A stretch of 33,450 bases of DNA from an uncultured Collinsella sp. (lineage in GTDB: Bacteria; Actinomycetota; Coriobacteriia; Coriobacteriales; Coriobacteriaceae). Both the position numbers and the translations under genes were made by a program. Under the pieces are notes generated by a model. It was not told the DNA's origin and did not search any database. It worked only from the letters and a program-made list of their open reading frames with translations. Numbering within the stretch: the stretch's first letter is position 1; every line of letters begins with the position of its first letter. The stretch lies in assembly GCA_902478365.1 (NCBI GenBank), contig CABSKX010000022.1, positions 1 through 33,450 on the forward strand, written 5' to 3'. Shown in pieces: positions 1 to 7,833 of this stretch.

Positions 1-87
1 TCCTGCTTTCTACGGCCAGGGAAGCGGCCCTTACACCAACATTCGGCACGCGATCGCAAACGGGAAGTCAAGCTTTAGAGGAAAAAT

Positions 88-126
88 ATTTCTACCATTT
101 CTACCCCGTCCCCAAATGGCAGAAAA
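88..126. repeat. Tandem and inverted ATTTCTACC repeat downstream of gpmI
   Basis: The 9-mer ATTTCTACC occurs twice in tandem (88-96 and 97-105). An inverted, slightly diverged copy follows at 118-126, so 88-100 can pair with 114-126 with two mismatches. The block lies just beyond the gpmI terminator. No convincing gene is visible in bases 1-120. The function is unknown; it could be a short intergenic repeat or an extra 3'-end structure. Confidence 0.4.
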
Positions 127-158
127 AGGGGGTTGTCCGGTTGTGGACAACCCCCTTA
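122..158 (-). terminator. Rho-independent terminator of the pgk-tpiA-gpmI operon
   Basis: A perfect 13-bp stem (126-138 with 145-157) closes a 6-base loop. On the minus strand it is followed by a run of T (127-123). It lies 25 bases past the gpmI stop codon, as expected for the operon end. Confidence 0.85.
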
Positions 159-182
159 CTAGAAAACGGTATTTGTTTTCTA

Positions 183-1736
183 TTAGGCCTCGGTGGCGAG
201 CACGCGGCCCGTCATCTCGGCGGAAGGCTCAATACCAGCCATGGTGAGCATGGTCGGAGCGATATCGGAAAGACGGCCGTCCTCGATACCGGTGAGCTTG
301 GCCTTCTCATCAACGATGATGAACGGCACACGGTTGGTGGTGTGAGCCGTAAACGGATGCTTGGAACCGTCGGAAGCAACGTCAAACATGTGGTCGGCGT
401 TGCCGTGGTCGGCGGTGATCAGCGCAAAGCCGCCCTTGGCGAGAATCGCCGGGACAACCTTGGACAGGGCATCGTCAACAGCCTCGACGGCCTTAACGGC
501 GGCGTCGAAGACACCGGTGTGACCAACCATGTCGCAGTTCGCGAAGTTCACGATGTAGAAATCAGCGCGATCCTCGTTGATGGCGGCGACAAGCTTCTCG
601 GTAACCTCGGGAGCGCTCATCTCGGGCTGCAGATCATAGGTAGCGACCTTGGGGGAAGCGACGAGCACGCGCTCCTCGCCCTCCTTGGGCTCCTCGATGC
701 CGCCGTTGAGGAAGAACGTCACGTGGGCGTACTTCTCGGTCTCGGCGGTGTGCAGCTGCTTCAGGCCGTTGGCGGCGATAACGTCGGCCAGGACGTTCTC
801 GGGGAACGTCTTGGGGAAGGCGACCTCGACGTCAAACGTCGGATCGTACTCGGTCATCGTCACAAAGTGCGAAAGCTTGATCTGCTCGCGCTCAAAGCCG
901 TCGAACTCCTTGTCCGTGAACACGCGGGTCATCTGACGAGCGCGGTCGGGACGGAAGTTGAAGAAGATGGCCGCGTCGCCCTCGTGGATGCCCTCGTTGT
1001 GGGCAGCGAAGGGCTCGACGAACTCGTCGCCGCGCGGATCCTTCTCGTAGTAGGCCTTGATACCGGCAACAGGGTCGACATCGGCATCGGACGCGTTGAC
1101 CATGACGTCGTAGGCACGCTGGATGCGCTCCCAACGGTTGTCGCGGTCCATGGCCCAATAGCGGCCCGAGACGGTGGCGACGCGAGCGTCGCAACCGGTC
1201 TCCTCGGAGATCTTAGCCAGGAAGCCGCAGAACTCACTCATATAGCCAGCGCCGGACTGCGGGTCAACGTCGCGGCCATCCATAAAGGCGTGGACGCGAA
1301 CGGTCTTGACACCGTGCTCGGCAGCCATCTTGACCAGAGCCTCGACGTGGTTCATGTGAGAATGAACACCGCCAGGGCTCATAAGGCCCATGAGGTGAAG
1401 AGTCTTGCCGTCAGCCTTGACGTCGTCCATAGCCTTGACGAAGACCTCGTTCTTGGCGATGGAGCCGTCCTTGATGGCGTTGTTGATGCGCGAAAGCTCC
1501 TGGAACACGATGCGGCCGGCACCGATGTTGAGGTGACCCACCTCGGAGTTGCCCATCTGGCCATCGGGAAGACCCACGTCCTCGCCCGAAGCGCCGAGCG
1601 TGGTGTGGGGGTACTTCTCATACAGGCTATCAAGGAAGGGCGTCTTGGCAGCGGCGACGGCGTTCTCGCCATCGGACGGAGCCAGGCCGCAGCCGTCCAT
1701 GATGATCAGGAGTGCAGGAAGATGACGTTGTGCCAT
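183..1736 (-). CDS. gpmI: 2,3-bisphosphoglycerate-independent phosphoglycerate mutase
   Basis: This enzyme interconverts 3- and 2-phosphoglycerate in cytoplasmic glycolysis, using two metal ions (usually manganese) and a phosphoserine intermediate. The 517-residue length is normal for the family. Visible motifs are the N-terminal metal ligand in IIMDGCG (Asp14), the nucleophile in MGNSEVGH (Ser64), HAFMDGRDVDP, the metal site NFANCDMVGHTG and the C-terminal ITADHGNADHMFD. The ATG at 1736 lies 5 bases after the tpiA stop, and the tpiA TAG is embedded in the region containing its short ribosome-binding site (AGGA). It is the last gene of pgk-tpiA-gpmI, so three consecutive steps of lower glycolysis are co-transcribed; a terminator follows at once. 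Identity is secure. Confidence 0.97.
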   Translation of the reverse strand: MAQRHLPALLIIMDGCGLAPSDGENAVAAAKTPFLDSLYEKYPHTTLGASGEDVGLPDGQMGNSEVGHLNIGAGRIVFQELSRINNAIKDGSIAKNEVFVKAMDDVKADGKTLHLMGLMSPGGVHSHMNHVEALVKMAAEHGVKTVRVHAFMDGRDVDPQSGAGYMSEFCGFLAKISEETGCDARVATVSGRYWAMDRDNRWERIQRAYDVMVNASDADVDPVAGIKAYYEKDPRGDEFVEPFAAHNEGIHEGDAAIFFNFRPDRARQMTRVFTDKEFDGFEREQIKLSHFVTMTEYDPTFDVEVAFPKTFPENVLADVIAANGLKQLHTAETEKYAHVTFFLNGGIEEPKEGEERVLVASPKVATYDLQPEMSAPEVTEKLVAAINEDRADFYIVNFANCDMVGHTGVFDAAVKAVEAVDDALSKVVPAILAKGGFALITADHGNADHMFDVASDGSKHPFTAHTTNRVPFIIVDEKAKLTGIEDGRLSDIAPTMLTMAGIEPSAEMTGRVLATEA

Positions 1737-1741
1737 ATGTC

Positions 1742-2509
1742 CTACTCGCCTGCCTTGACGACCATAGAGGCGAAGTCGGCAGCCTTGAGCGAAGCGCCGC
1801 CCACGAGGGCGCCGTCAACGTCGGGCTTGGCGACGAGCTCGGCGATGTTACCGGGCTTGGCAGAGCCACCATAGAGAACGCGAATGCCGTTAGCGAGCTC
1901 CTCGCCGAACATCTCCTTGAGGGTCTCACGGATAGCGCCGCAGACCTCCTGAGCGTCCTCGGCGGTAGCGGTCTTGCCGGTGCCGATGGCCCAGATGGGC
2001 TCGTAGGCCACGACGACCTGCTTGGGGCAGGTGATCTCAAGACCAGCAAGGCCAGCCTTGACCTGGTTCACGACGTGCTCGACATAGGTGCCAGCCTCGC
2101 GGACCTCAAGGGACTCGCCGCAGCAGAAGACGGGAACAAGACCTGCGGCAACGAGGGCCTTGGCCTTCATGTTCTGATCCTCGTCGGTCTCGTGGAAGTA
2201 GTCGCGACGCTCAGAGTGACCGATGATGCAGTAGGTGCAGCCAGCGGACTTGAGCATGTCGCAAGAGGACTCACCGGTGAAGGCACCCTTGGCCTCCCAG
2301 TACACGTTCTGTGCACCGAGGGCGATGGGGGCAGCCTGAATGCGGTCATGAACCGTGGTGATGTCGATGGTCGGAGGGCAGACGAGCACCTCGACGCCAG
2401 CCGGAACCTCGGGCAGAGCCTGAGCCAGCTCGTCGGCGAGCTTGGCGGCCTCGGCGACGTCGTTGTTCATCTTCCAGTTACCAGCGATAAGAAGGGTGCG
2501 ATTAGGCAT
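1742..2509 (-). CDS. tpiA: Triose-phosphate isomerase
   Basis: It interconverts dihydroxyacetone phosphate and glyceraldehyde 3-phosphate. The protein has 255 residues, typical of the TIM barrel. Active-site residues are Asn11 and Lys13 (GNWKMN), His98 (IIGHSERR) and the catalytic base Glu170 (AYEPIWAIGTG). I chose the ATG at 2509 because MPNRTLLIAGNWKMN is the conserved start; an upstream in-frame extension to 2572 lies inside pgk and has no homologous look. The start overlaps the pgk stop by 8 bases (ATGCCTAA), with a GGAGG about 9 bases upstream inside pgk, implying translational coupling. Confidence 0.97.
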   Translation of the reverse strand: MPNRTLLIAGNWKMNNDVAEAAKLADELAQALPEVPAGVEVLVCPPTIDITTVHDRIQAAPIALGAQNVYWEAKGAFTGESSCDMLKSAGCTYCIIGHSERRDYFHETDEDQNMKAKALVAAGLVPVFCCGESLEVREAGTYVEHVVNQVKAGLAGLEITCPKQVVVAYEPIWAIGTGKTATAEDAQEVCGAIRETLKEMFGEELANGIRVLYGGSAKPGNIAELVAKPDVDGALVGGASLKAADFASMVVKAGE

Positions 2510-3692
2510 CGAGAAGCGCCTCCACTCCGGGCAGGGCCTTACCCTCGACGAGCTCCATGGAAGCGCCACCACCGGTGGAGATCCAGCTCATCTTGTCGGC
2601 CAGGTTGAACTTGTTGACAGCTGCGACGGAGTCGCCACCGCCGATAATCGAGGTGCAATCGGCCTCGGCGACAGCCTCGGCGATAGCCTGGGTGCCGTGA
2701 GCGAAGTTGTCGAACTCGAAGACGCCCATGGGGCCATTCCAGAACACGGTCTTGGCGCCCTTGACAGCCTCGGCGTAGAGCTCCTCGGTCTTAGGACCGA
2801 TGTCCATGCCCTCACGATCGTCGGGGATAGCGTCGGAAGCGACAACCTCGGGGACAGCGTCCTCGCCAAAGTGATCGGCAACGCGGTTGTCGATGGGGAG
2901 CAGGATCTTGACGCCCTTCTCCTCGGCCTTCTTAAGCATCTCGCCGGCGCGCTCGACCCAGTCCTCTTCCTTGAGGGACTGACCGACGGACAGGCCCTGA
3001 GCCAGGAAGAAGGTGTAGGCCATGCCGCCACCGATGATCAGGGTGTCAGCGGAGTCGATGAGGTGATCGAGAACGCCGATCTTGGAGGAAACCTTGGAAC
3101 CGCCGACGATGGCGACGAAGGGGCGCTCGGGCTCGGCGAAGATGCCGGTCAGCGTGTCGACCTCCTTCTCGAGCAGGAAGCCAGCGACGGCAGGCAGGTA
3201 AGCGGCGGGGCCCACGACGGAACCCTGGGCGCGGTGAGCGGTGCCGAAGGCATCGAGAACGAAGACGTCACCATAGGAAGCGAGCTTCTTGGCGATCTCG
3301 GGATCGTTCTTCTTCTCACGCTTATCGAAGCGGACGTTCTCGAGAACGAGAACCTTGCCCGGCTCGACGGCGGCGACAGCCTCGGCAGCCTTCTCGCCGT
3401 AAGTGTCGGCGACAAAGGCAACGTCGAGACCAGAGAGCTCGGCGAGCTTCTTGGCGACAGGCTCAAGGGAGAGCTCAGGCTGGAAGCCAGTGCCCTCGGG
3501 ACGGCCGAGGTGGCTCATGAGGATGACGCGAGCGTTGTGCTCAACGAGATAGTTGATGGTGGGCAGGGCAGCCTTGATACGGGTGGTGTCGCCAACGACG
3601 CCATCCTTGATAGGCACGTTGAAGTCAACGCGGACGAGAACGCGCTTGCCGTCGACATCGATGTCGCGGACGGTCTTCTTGGTAAAGGCCAT
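2502..3692 (-). CDS. pgk: Phosphoglycerate kinase
   Basis: It transfers phosphate from 1,3-bisphosphoglycerate to ADP, the first ATP-yielding step of lower glycolysis. The protein has 396 residues, normal for a monomeric bacterial enzyme. Landmarks are the N-terminal substrate site VLVRVDFNVPI, LMSHLGRPEG, the hinge and nucleotide-binding region with IVGGSKVSSKIGVL, NGPMGVFE and the C-terminal STGGGASMELVEGK. The start is MAFTKKTVRDIDV at 3692, behind an AAAGG element; a longer frame to 3728 would add 12 unconserved residues. It is first in the pgk-tpiA-gpmI operon. It is separated from gap by a strong terminator, so it either has its own promoter in the roughly 140-base spacer or depends on read-through. 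Confidence 0.97.
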   Translation of the reverse strand: MAFTKKTVRDIDVDGKRVLVRVDFNVPIKDGVVGDTTRIKAALPTINYLVEHNARVILMSHLGRPEGTGFQPELSLEPVAKKLAELSGLDVAFVADTYGEKAAEAVAAVEPGKVLVLENVRFDKREKKNDPEIAKKLASYGDVFVLDAFGTAHRAQGSVVGPAAYLPAVAGFLLEKEVDTLTGIFAEPERPFVAIVGGSKVSSKIGVLDHLIDSADTLIIGGGMAYTFFLAQGLSVGQSLKEEDWVERAGEMLKKAEEKGVKILLPIDNRVADHFGEDAVPEVVASDAIPDDREGMDIGPKTEELYAEAVKGAKTVFWNGPMGVFEFDNFAHGTQAIAEAVAEADCTSIIGGGDSVAAVNKFNLADKMSWISTGGGASMELVEGKALPGVEALLDA

Positions 3693-3715
3693 GTTTGCTT
3701 CTACCTTTCGTACGT

Positions 3716-3738
3716 GTCTGCCTCCCATTACGGCAGAC
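3716..3738. other. Small hairpin in the pgk leader
   Basis: Perfect 7-base arms GTCTGCC (3716-3722) and GGCAGAC (3732-3738) enclose a 9-base loop. It lies between the gap terminator and the pgk ribosome-binding site. It could be a 5'-end stabilising structure or an operator; nothing in the sequence decides between them. Confidence 0.4.
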
Positions 3739-3748
3739 GATTTCCTAT

Positions 3749-3795
3749 AAAAAGGGCGCGACCCTAGGGTGTAAGCCCTATAAGGCCGCGCCCTT
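3749..3795 (-). terminator. Rho-independent terminator of gap
   Basis: A 12-bp GC-rich stem (3752-3763 with 3784-3795, one G.U pair in the RNA) contains a smaller inner stem (65-69 with 76-80 of the 3700 block). On the minus strand it is followed by TTTTTATA. It starts about 37 bases after the gap stop codon and separates gap from pgk. Confidence 0.85.
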
Positions 3796-3832
3796 CTTTA
3801 GACGCTCAACGAGCTATTCGCTAAAAGCTAAA

Positions 3833-4858
3833 TTAAGCAACGAACTTCTCGAAGTACTTGATGGTGCGGACCATCTGAGAGGTGTAAGAGTTCTCGTTGT
3901 CGTACCAAGAGGTGACCTGAACGAGGGTCTGGCCGTTGCCGAGGTCAGAGCACATGGTCTGCGTGGCGTCGAAGATGGAGCCGTGGGTCTCGCCGATGAT
4001 GTCGGTGGAGACGATGTCGTCCTCGTTGTAACCGAAGGTCTCGGAGATGGTGGCAGCGTAGGCCTTCATAGCGGCGTTAACCTCGTCGACGGTGACCTTC
4101 TTGTCAACGACAGCGTAGAGGTTGGTGATAGAGCCGGTCGGCGTCGGGACGCGCTGGGCGGCACCGATGAGCTTACCGTTGAGCTCGGGGAGAACCAGGC
4201 CGATGGCCTTGGCAGCACCGGTGGTGTTGGGGACGATGTTGACGGCGCAGGCGCGGCTACGACGCTTGTTGCCCTTGCGCTGCGGGCCGTCGAGCGGCAT
4301 CTGGTCGCCGGTCCAGGCGTGAATGGTGGTCATGATGCCGGACACGATGGGAGCGAAGTCGTTCAGACCCTTGGCCATCGGGGCGAGGCAGTTGGTGGTG
4401 CAGGAAGCAGCGGAGATGATGTTGTCCTCAGCGGTCAGCGTCTCATGGTTGACGTTGTACACGATGGTGGGCAGATCGCTGCCGGCCGGAGCGGAGATGA
4501 CGACCTTCTTGGCGCCAGCGTTGATGTGGGCCTGAGCCTTAGCCTTGCTGGTGTAGAAGCCGGTGCACTCGAGAACGACGTCGACGTCGAGGTCGCCCCA
4601 AGGCAGGTTGTTGGCGTCGGCCTCCTTGTAGATCTTGATCTCCTTGCCGTCAACGGTGATGGAATCCTCGCCAGCAACGACCTCGTGATCGCGAGCGTAG
4701 TTGCCCTGCGTGGAGTCGTACTTCAGCAGGTAAGCGAGCATATCGGGAGAGGTGAGGTCGTTGATAGCGACGATCTCGGAGCCCTCATGACCGAACATCT
4801 GACGGAAAGCCAGACGACCGATGCGACCGAAGCCGTTAATAGCAACCTTTACTGCCAT
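3833..4858 (-). CDS. gap: Glyceraldehyde-3-phosphate dehydrogenase, NAD-type (class I)
   Basis: It oxidises glyceraldehyde 3-phosphate to 1,3-bisphosphoglycerate with NAD. The protein has 341 residues. Visible are the Rossmann motif INGFGRIGRL, an acidic residue at the end of the second strand (AINDL, Asp34) that favours NAD over NADP, the catalytic cysteine in SAASCTTNC (Cys153) and the partner histidine in IHAWTGD (His180). The ATG at 4858 has AAAGGAG at good spacing; an open upstream extension to 4960 is not family-like. It stands between its own promoter region and a strong terminator, so it is probably monocistronic and separately controlled from pgk-tpiA-gpmI. Confidence 0.97.
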   Translation of the reverse strand: MAVKVAINGFGRIGRLAFRQMFGHEGSEIVAINDLTSPDMLAYLLKYDSTQGNYARDHEVVAGEDSITVDGKEIKIYKEADANNLPWGDLDVDVVLECTGFYTSKAKAQAHINAGAKKVVISAPAGSDLPTIVYNVNHETLTAEDNIISAASCTTNCLAPMAKGLNDFAPIVSGIMTTIHAWTGDQMPLDGPQRKGNKRRSRACAVNIVPNTTGAAKAIGLVLPELNGKLIGAAQRVPTPTGSITNLYAVVDKKVTVDEVNAAMKAYAATISETFGYNEDDIVSTDIIGETHGSIFDATQTMCSDLGNGQTLVQVTSWYDNENSYTSQMVRTIKYFEKFVA

Positions 4859-4930
4859 TGTGTCTCCTTTCGTAAGGCCCCCGCGAGCTACAGCGCCCGC
4901 CGTTGAGGCCCACAAACTAACCACTCGCCT

Positions 4931-4960
4931 AATATACCTTTTTTTTGACTTGAATTTCAC
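4931..4960 (-). promoter_or_regulatory. Candidate gap promoter
   Basis: Read on the minus strand there is GTGAAA (4960-4955) as a weak -35, an 18-base spacer containing an A-tract, and TATATT (4936-4931) as -10. This predicts a start near 4924 and a leader of about 65 bases for gap. The -10 is good and the -35 only moderate. Confidence 0.45.
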
Positions 4961-4992
4961 GAGAATGCTCGAAATTGAAAATCAAATTTACG

Positions 4993-5006
4993 TTAAAACG
5001 TTTTAA
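4993..5006. promoter_or_regulatory. Perfect 14-bp palindrome upstream of gap (candidate operator)
   Basis: TTAAAACGTTTTAA is a perfect palindrome with a central CG, the general style of LacI-family operators. It lies about 135 bases upstream of the gap start and 46 bases past the whiA stop. The core AAACGTTTTA recurs upstream of the transporter lipoprotein gene at 17698-17707. No cognate regulator is encoded here. Confidence 0.4.
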
Positions 5007-5051
5007 AGAGTAAAACAGCAGTTCAATCCCTATATAAGCAGTTTCGCTCAA

Positions 5052-5981
5052 CTACCTGTTTTCTTCAATGAGCTTTTCAAGCCTCAAAACTCGATGGTAG
5101 AGGGCCGACTTCGACAAGGGGGGGTCAGCCATCTCCCCCAGATCGCGCAGTGACAGATCAGGATAGCGCTCGCGCAGGTCGCAAAAGACCGCCAAGGCGT
5201 CCGGAAGCGTGTCGCGCAAACCCCGCTGTTCGAGCTCATCGATCAACGCAAGCTGATGCTGGGCGGCACCCGCACTTCTGGTCTGATTGGCCAGCTCGGC
5301 ATTCACGCGACGGTTTACGTCGTTCTTAACCAATTTGACCGCGCGCGCTTCCTCGATCTCGGCAACGCTGCGCTTGGCGCCGACCAGCTTTAGAAGCTGC
5401 TCGATCTCCTCGGCGCTCTTAATGTAGACGGCAAAGGATCCGCGCCGCGCGTTAACGCGCGCATGGACCCCAATCTGCTCCAATAGATCGCAAAGCCCCC
5501 GGGCATACTGCTCGCCCTGCACCGCAATCTCCAAATGAAAATCGCCGCGTGGATCGGCCACGAAACCGCCGGCGATGAGCGCGCCGCGGATGTAGGCAAG
5601 CCTGCAGCAGGGACGGGCAACGATGTGCCGGGGAACACCAGCGACGAGCCCTCCCCTGCGGTCGAGAATGCCCAGCAGCACCAGAGCCTTGTCCAGGTCG
5701 GGCTGATCGGGCAGGGTAATGAGATAGTTACGGACCTTATGCAAGACCGATTTACGAACGGTGAATTCCGTTTTGAGCTTAAGGATGCGATGCGTCAGTG
5801 TGATCATCGTGCGCGCGACGGCACCCGTCTCGGTCGCGACCGTCAAACGATACCGCCCGGAGCCGGCCAGCGAAAGTGTACCGCTCACACGCGTCAGGGC
5901 GGCAAGCGTCGACAAATCGCAGTATTCACATTCGGGTTCGCAGCGCGCGAGCTCGTCACGCACCTCGGCGGTAAACGACAT
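5052..5981 (-). CDS. whiA: DNA-binding protein WhiA
   Basis: WhiA is a conserved Gram-positive protein with a degenerate LAGLIDADG homing-endonuclease-like N-terminal domain and a C-terminal helix-turn-helix. In Streptomyces it controls sporulation division genes with WhiB; in Bacillus it affects division and chromosome segregation. The 309-residue protein starts MSFTAEVRDELARCEP, typical of the family. It has the CCRLAYIRGALIAGGFVADP and LEIAV segments of the N-terminal fold and ends with the HTH region LSLRDLGEMADPPLSKSALYHR. Its ATG is 6 bases downstream of the rapZ stop, with only a weak internal SD-like AGGT, so it is probably translated by coupling to rapZ. The normally intervening yvcK gene is missing. 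Confidence 0.95.
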   Translation of the reverse strand: MSFTAEVRDELARCEPECEYCDLSTLAALTRVSGTLSLAGSGRYRLTVATETGAVARTMITLTHRILKLKTEFTVRKSVLHKVRNYLITLPDQPDLDKALVLLGILDRRGGLVAGVPRHIVARPCCRLAYIRGALIAGGFVADPRGDFHLEIAVQGEQYARGLCDLLEQIGVHARVNARRGSFAVYIKSAEEIEQLLKLVGAKRSVAEIEEARAVKLVKNDVNRRVNAELANQTRSAGAAQHQLALIDELEQRGLRDTLPDALAVFCDLRERYPDLSLRDLGEMADPPLSKSALYHRVLRLEKLIEENR

Positions 5982-5987
5982 GCAGAC

Positions 5988-6890
5988 CTATGCTTTCGTG
6001 TTGGCGCGCGACAGGTCGCGATGGGAAATGCTCACGTGATATTGGGCGCCTTCCAAATAACGTGCCGTGGCCTCGGCGATGGCAACGCTGCGGTGTTGAC
6101 CGCCCGTGCAGCCGATGGCAATAGAAAGCTGTGGCTTGCCCTCCGCGATATAGCCGGGCATGACCGTATCGAGCAGCTGCGTCCAAGCCTTCCAGAACTC
6201 CTGGGTCTTGGGATGGTCCAAAACAAAGTCAGAGACTTTCTTATCGAGACCGGTCATGGTGCGCATCTCGGGATCGTAGAACGGATTGGGCAGGAAGCGA
6301 ACGTCGATCATAATGTCCGCCTCGACGGGCATGCCGTGCTTAAAGCCAAACGAGAACACGTGAACGTCCATGAGCTGCTGGTCGGACAGCTCGGAGAACG
6401 CCATGCGCAATTTATTGCGCAGAGCAGAAGTGCGCAAGCGGCTCGTATCGATAATCATATCGGCTCGATCGCGCACACCCTGCAGCTGCAGGCGCTCGCG
6501 CTGAATCGCATCGGCCGTAGTCTCCCCCGGCTTGGCAATGGGGTGGCGGCGGCGGTTTTCGCTATAACGACGGATCAGCACCTCGTCAGAGGCCTCGAGA
6601 AACACGATGTCACAGCTCATCTCCCGCTCCTCGAGTGCGGCAACGGCATCGAGCAGCTCATCGAACAAGCCCTGGCTGCGCAGGTCACAGGTGACGGCAA
6701 GATGCCTGCCCACGCCCGTATTGATGCCGACGAGTTCGGCAAGCTGGGCGATCAGACGCGGAGGCAAGTTGTCGATGCAAAAATAGCCCATGTCCTCGAA
6801 CACATGCATGGCCTGCGTTCGGCCCGATCCGGACATTCCGGTGATGATGACGATATCGGGGATGCGCTCCGAGCGCTCCGCCGCATCCAT
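5988..6890 (-). CDS. rapZ: RapZ/YvcJ-family nucleotide-binding protein
   Basis: RapZ proteins have an N-terminal P-loop domain and a C-terminal RNA/ligand-binding domain. In E. coli RapZ senses glucosamine-6-phosphate and targets the GlmZ small RNA; the role in Actinobacteria is unclear. The 300-residue product has a Walker A motif GMSGSGRT (residues 18-25) with Arg in place of the usual Lys, a form I also associate with actinobacterial members, then GYFCIDNLPP, and the C-terminal family signature IGCTGGQHRSVAIAE. I chose the ATG at 6890, preceded by AAGGGAG. A TTG at 6908 with AGGAGG 5 bases upstream is a real alternative and would add six residues. It is followed directly by whiA. The upstream neighbour, normally uvrC, is here the inserted sialic-acid cassette. 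Confidence 0.93.
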   Translation of the reverse strand: MDAAERSERIPDIVIITGMSGSGRTQAMHVFEDMGYFCIDNLPPRLIAQLAELVGINTGVGRHLAVTCDLRSQGLFDELLDAVAALEEREMSCDIVFLEASDEVLIRRYSENRRRHPIAKPGETTADAIQRERLQLQGVRDRADMIIDTSRLRTSALRNKLRMAFSELSDQQLMDVHVFSFGFKHGMPVEADIMIDVRFLPNPFYDPEMRTMTGLDKKVSDFVLDHPKTQEFWKAWTQLLDTVMPGYIAEGKPQLSIAIGCTGGQHRSVAIAEATARYLEGAQYHVSISHRDLSRANTKA

Positions 6891-6919
6891 GGCATCTCCC
6901 TTTTGCAAATGTGCCTCCT

Positions 6920-6955
6920 AAAACAAGCGCGGGACCCGGCCAGCGGATCCCGCGC
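6920..6955 (-). terminator. Terminator after nanE, in front of rapZ
   Basis: An 8-bp GC stem, GCGCGGGA (6927-6934) with TCCCGCGC (6948-6955), has extra pairing inside. On the minus strand it is followed by TTGTTTT. It ends the cassette just before the rapZ ribosome-binding site. A TATACT element at 6979-6974 lies upstream of it, so rapZ may be expressed from a promoter whose transcript must pass this hairpin. Confidence 0.65.
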
Positions 6956-7006
6956 GATCAATTGCCTTTATTGAGTATACCGCCCCAAGCGGATACGAGG
7001 CCTGTC

Positions 7007-7693
7007 TTACGCCTCAAGCGCAGCCTTGAACCAACTTGTAATACTCGTGGGGTGCGTGATGGCGGTGCCGACGACAACGGCCCAGGCGCCCGCATCAATC
7101 GCGGCGCGGGCTTCCTCGGGCGTGTGCACGCGGCCCTCGCAGATGATGGGAAGACTGGGGAATTCCTCGGTCGCCTGACGCAGGAGCGGCAGATCGGGGC
7201 CATCGGCCATGGTGCAGTCGATGGCGGCGACACCATGAGAAAGCGTAGTGGATACCAGGTCAAAGCCCATATCAACCGCACGGCGAATGTCCTCGATGGT
7301 GGCGCAGTCGGCCATCAGGAGCACACCCTCCTCGTGCAGCGGACGGAAGGTGTCCTCGACGGTCTTGCCATCAGGACGCGGGCGATCAGTGGCATCAATT
7401 GCCACGATGTCGGCACCCGCAGCAACGCAGGCGCGAGCATGACGCAGCGTCGGCGTGATGTAGACGCCCTCGTGTCCATCCTTCCACAAGCCGATGACGG
7501 GGACCTCACAGCGGCCCTTAATGGCGGCGATGTCGGCAAGACCCTGGCAGCGAATAGCGGCGGCGCCGCCAAGCTCGCAGGCGCGAGACATTTGAGCCAT
7601 GGTCTCGGGCGTACGAAGCGGCTCGCCCATATACGCCTGAACACTCACGACGAGCTTGCCCTTCAGGGACTGGATCAAAGGATCAACGGTCAT
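7007..7693 (-). CDS. nanE: N-acetylmannosamine-6-phosphate 2-epimerase
   Basis: It converts ManNAc-6-P to GlcNAc-6-P, the third step of bacterial sialic-acid catabolism. The 228-residue TIM-barrel protein has the expected residues: Arg48 in AAIRCQG, the catalytic Lys71 in IGLWKD, Asp129 in MADCATIED and the catalytic Glu186 in IICEGRVHTPEEA. GAWAVVVGTAITHP is the C-terminal phosphate-binding part. I chose the ATG at 7693, behind AAAGG; an upstream TTG at 7714 would add seven residues. It is the last gene of the cassette, separated from the kinase by a long hairpin (7719-7816) and followed by a terminator. GlcNAc-6-P deacetylase and deaminase genes are not in the window. Confidence 0.93.
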   Translation of the reverse strand: MTVDPLIQSLKGKLVVSVQAYMGEPLRTPETMAQMSRACELGGAAAIRCQGLADIAAIKGRCEVPVIGLWKDGHEGVYITPTLRHARACVAAGADIVAIDATDRPRPDGKTVEDTFRPLHEEGVLLMADCATIEDIRRAVDMGFDLVSTTLSHGVAAIDCTMADGPDLPLLRQATEEFPSLPIICEGRVHTPEEARAAIDAGAWAVVVGTAITHPTSITSWFKAALEA

Positions 7694-7718
7694 GTTCGAC
7701 TCAACCTTTCTCAAAACA

Positions 7719-7816
7719 GCCTTCTGAGATACCGCACCTTGACGTTCAAACCGTCGCTCGCGTACCGAAGTACGCTTCGCTCCTCTTTCACGTCAATCTG
7801 CGGCACCTCAGAAGGC
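7719..7816. repeat. 98-bp imperfect inverted repeat between nanK and nanE
   Basis: The outer arms 7719-7745 and 7790-7816 pair over 27 positions with four mismatches, beginning GCCTTCTGAG and ending CTCAGAAGGC. Inside is a second perfect hairpin, GCGTAC-cgaa-GTACGC (7760-7775). It fills nearly the whole nanK-nanE spacer and there is no T-tract, so it is not a classical terminator. It may be a dispersed intergenic repeat, or an RNA element that changes nanE output or mRNA stability. Confidence 0.8.
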
Positions 7817-7833
7817 GCACTTGGTAGTTATGT

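Noticed and set aside
1..120. Possible end of a plus-strand gene (frame closing at 76-78)
   Set aside because: The 25-residue translation has no family resemblance, and the segment has no supporting context.
141..1874. Long plus-strand frame opposite gpmI
   Set aside because: It begins inside the terminator, and mirrors the codons of gpmI; no recognisable domain or ribosome-binding site.
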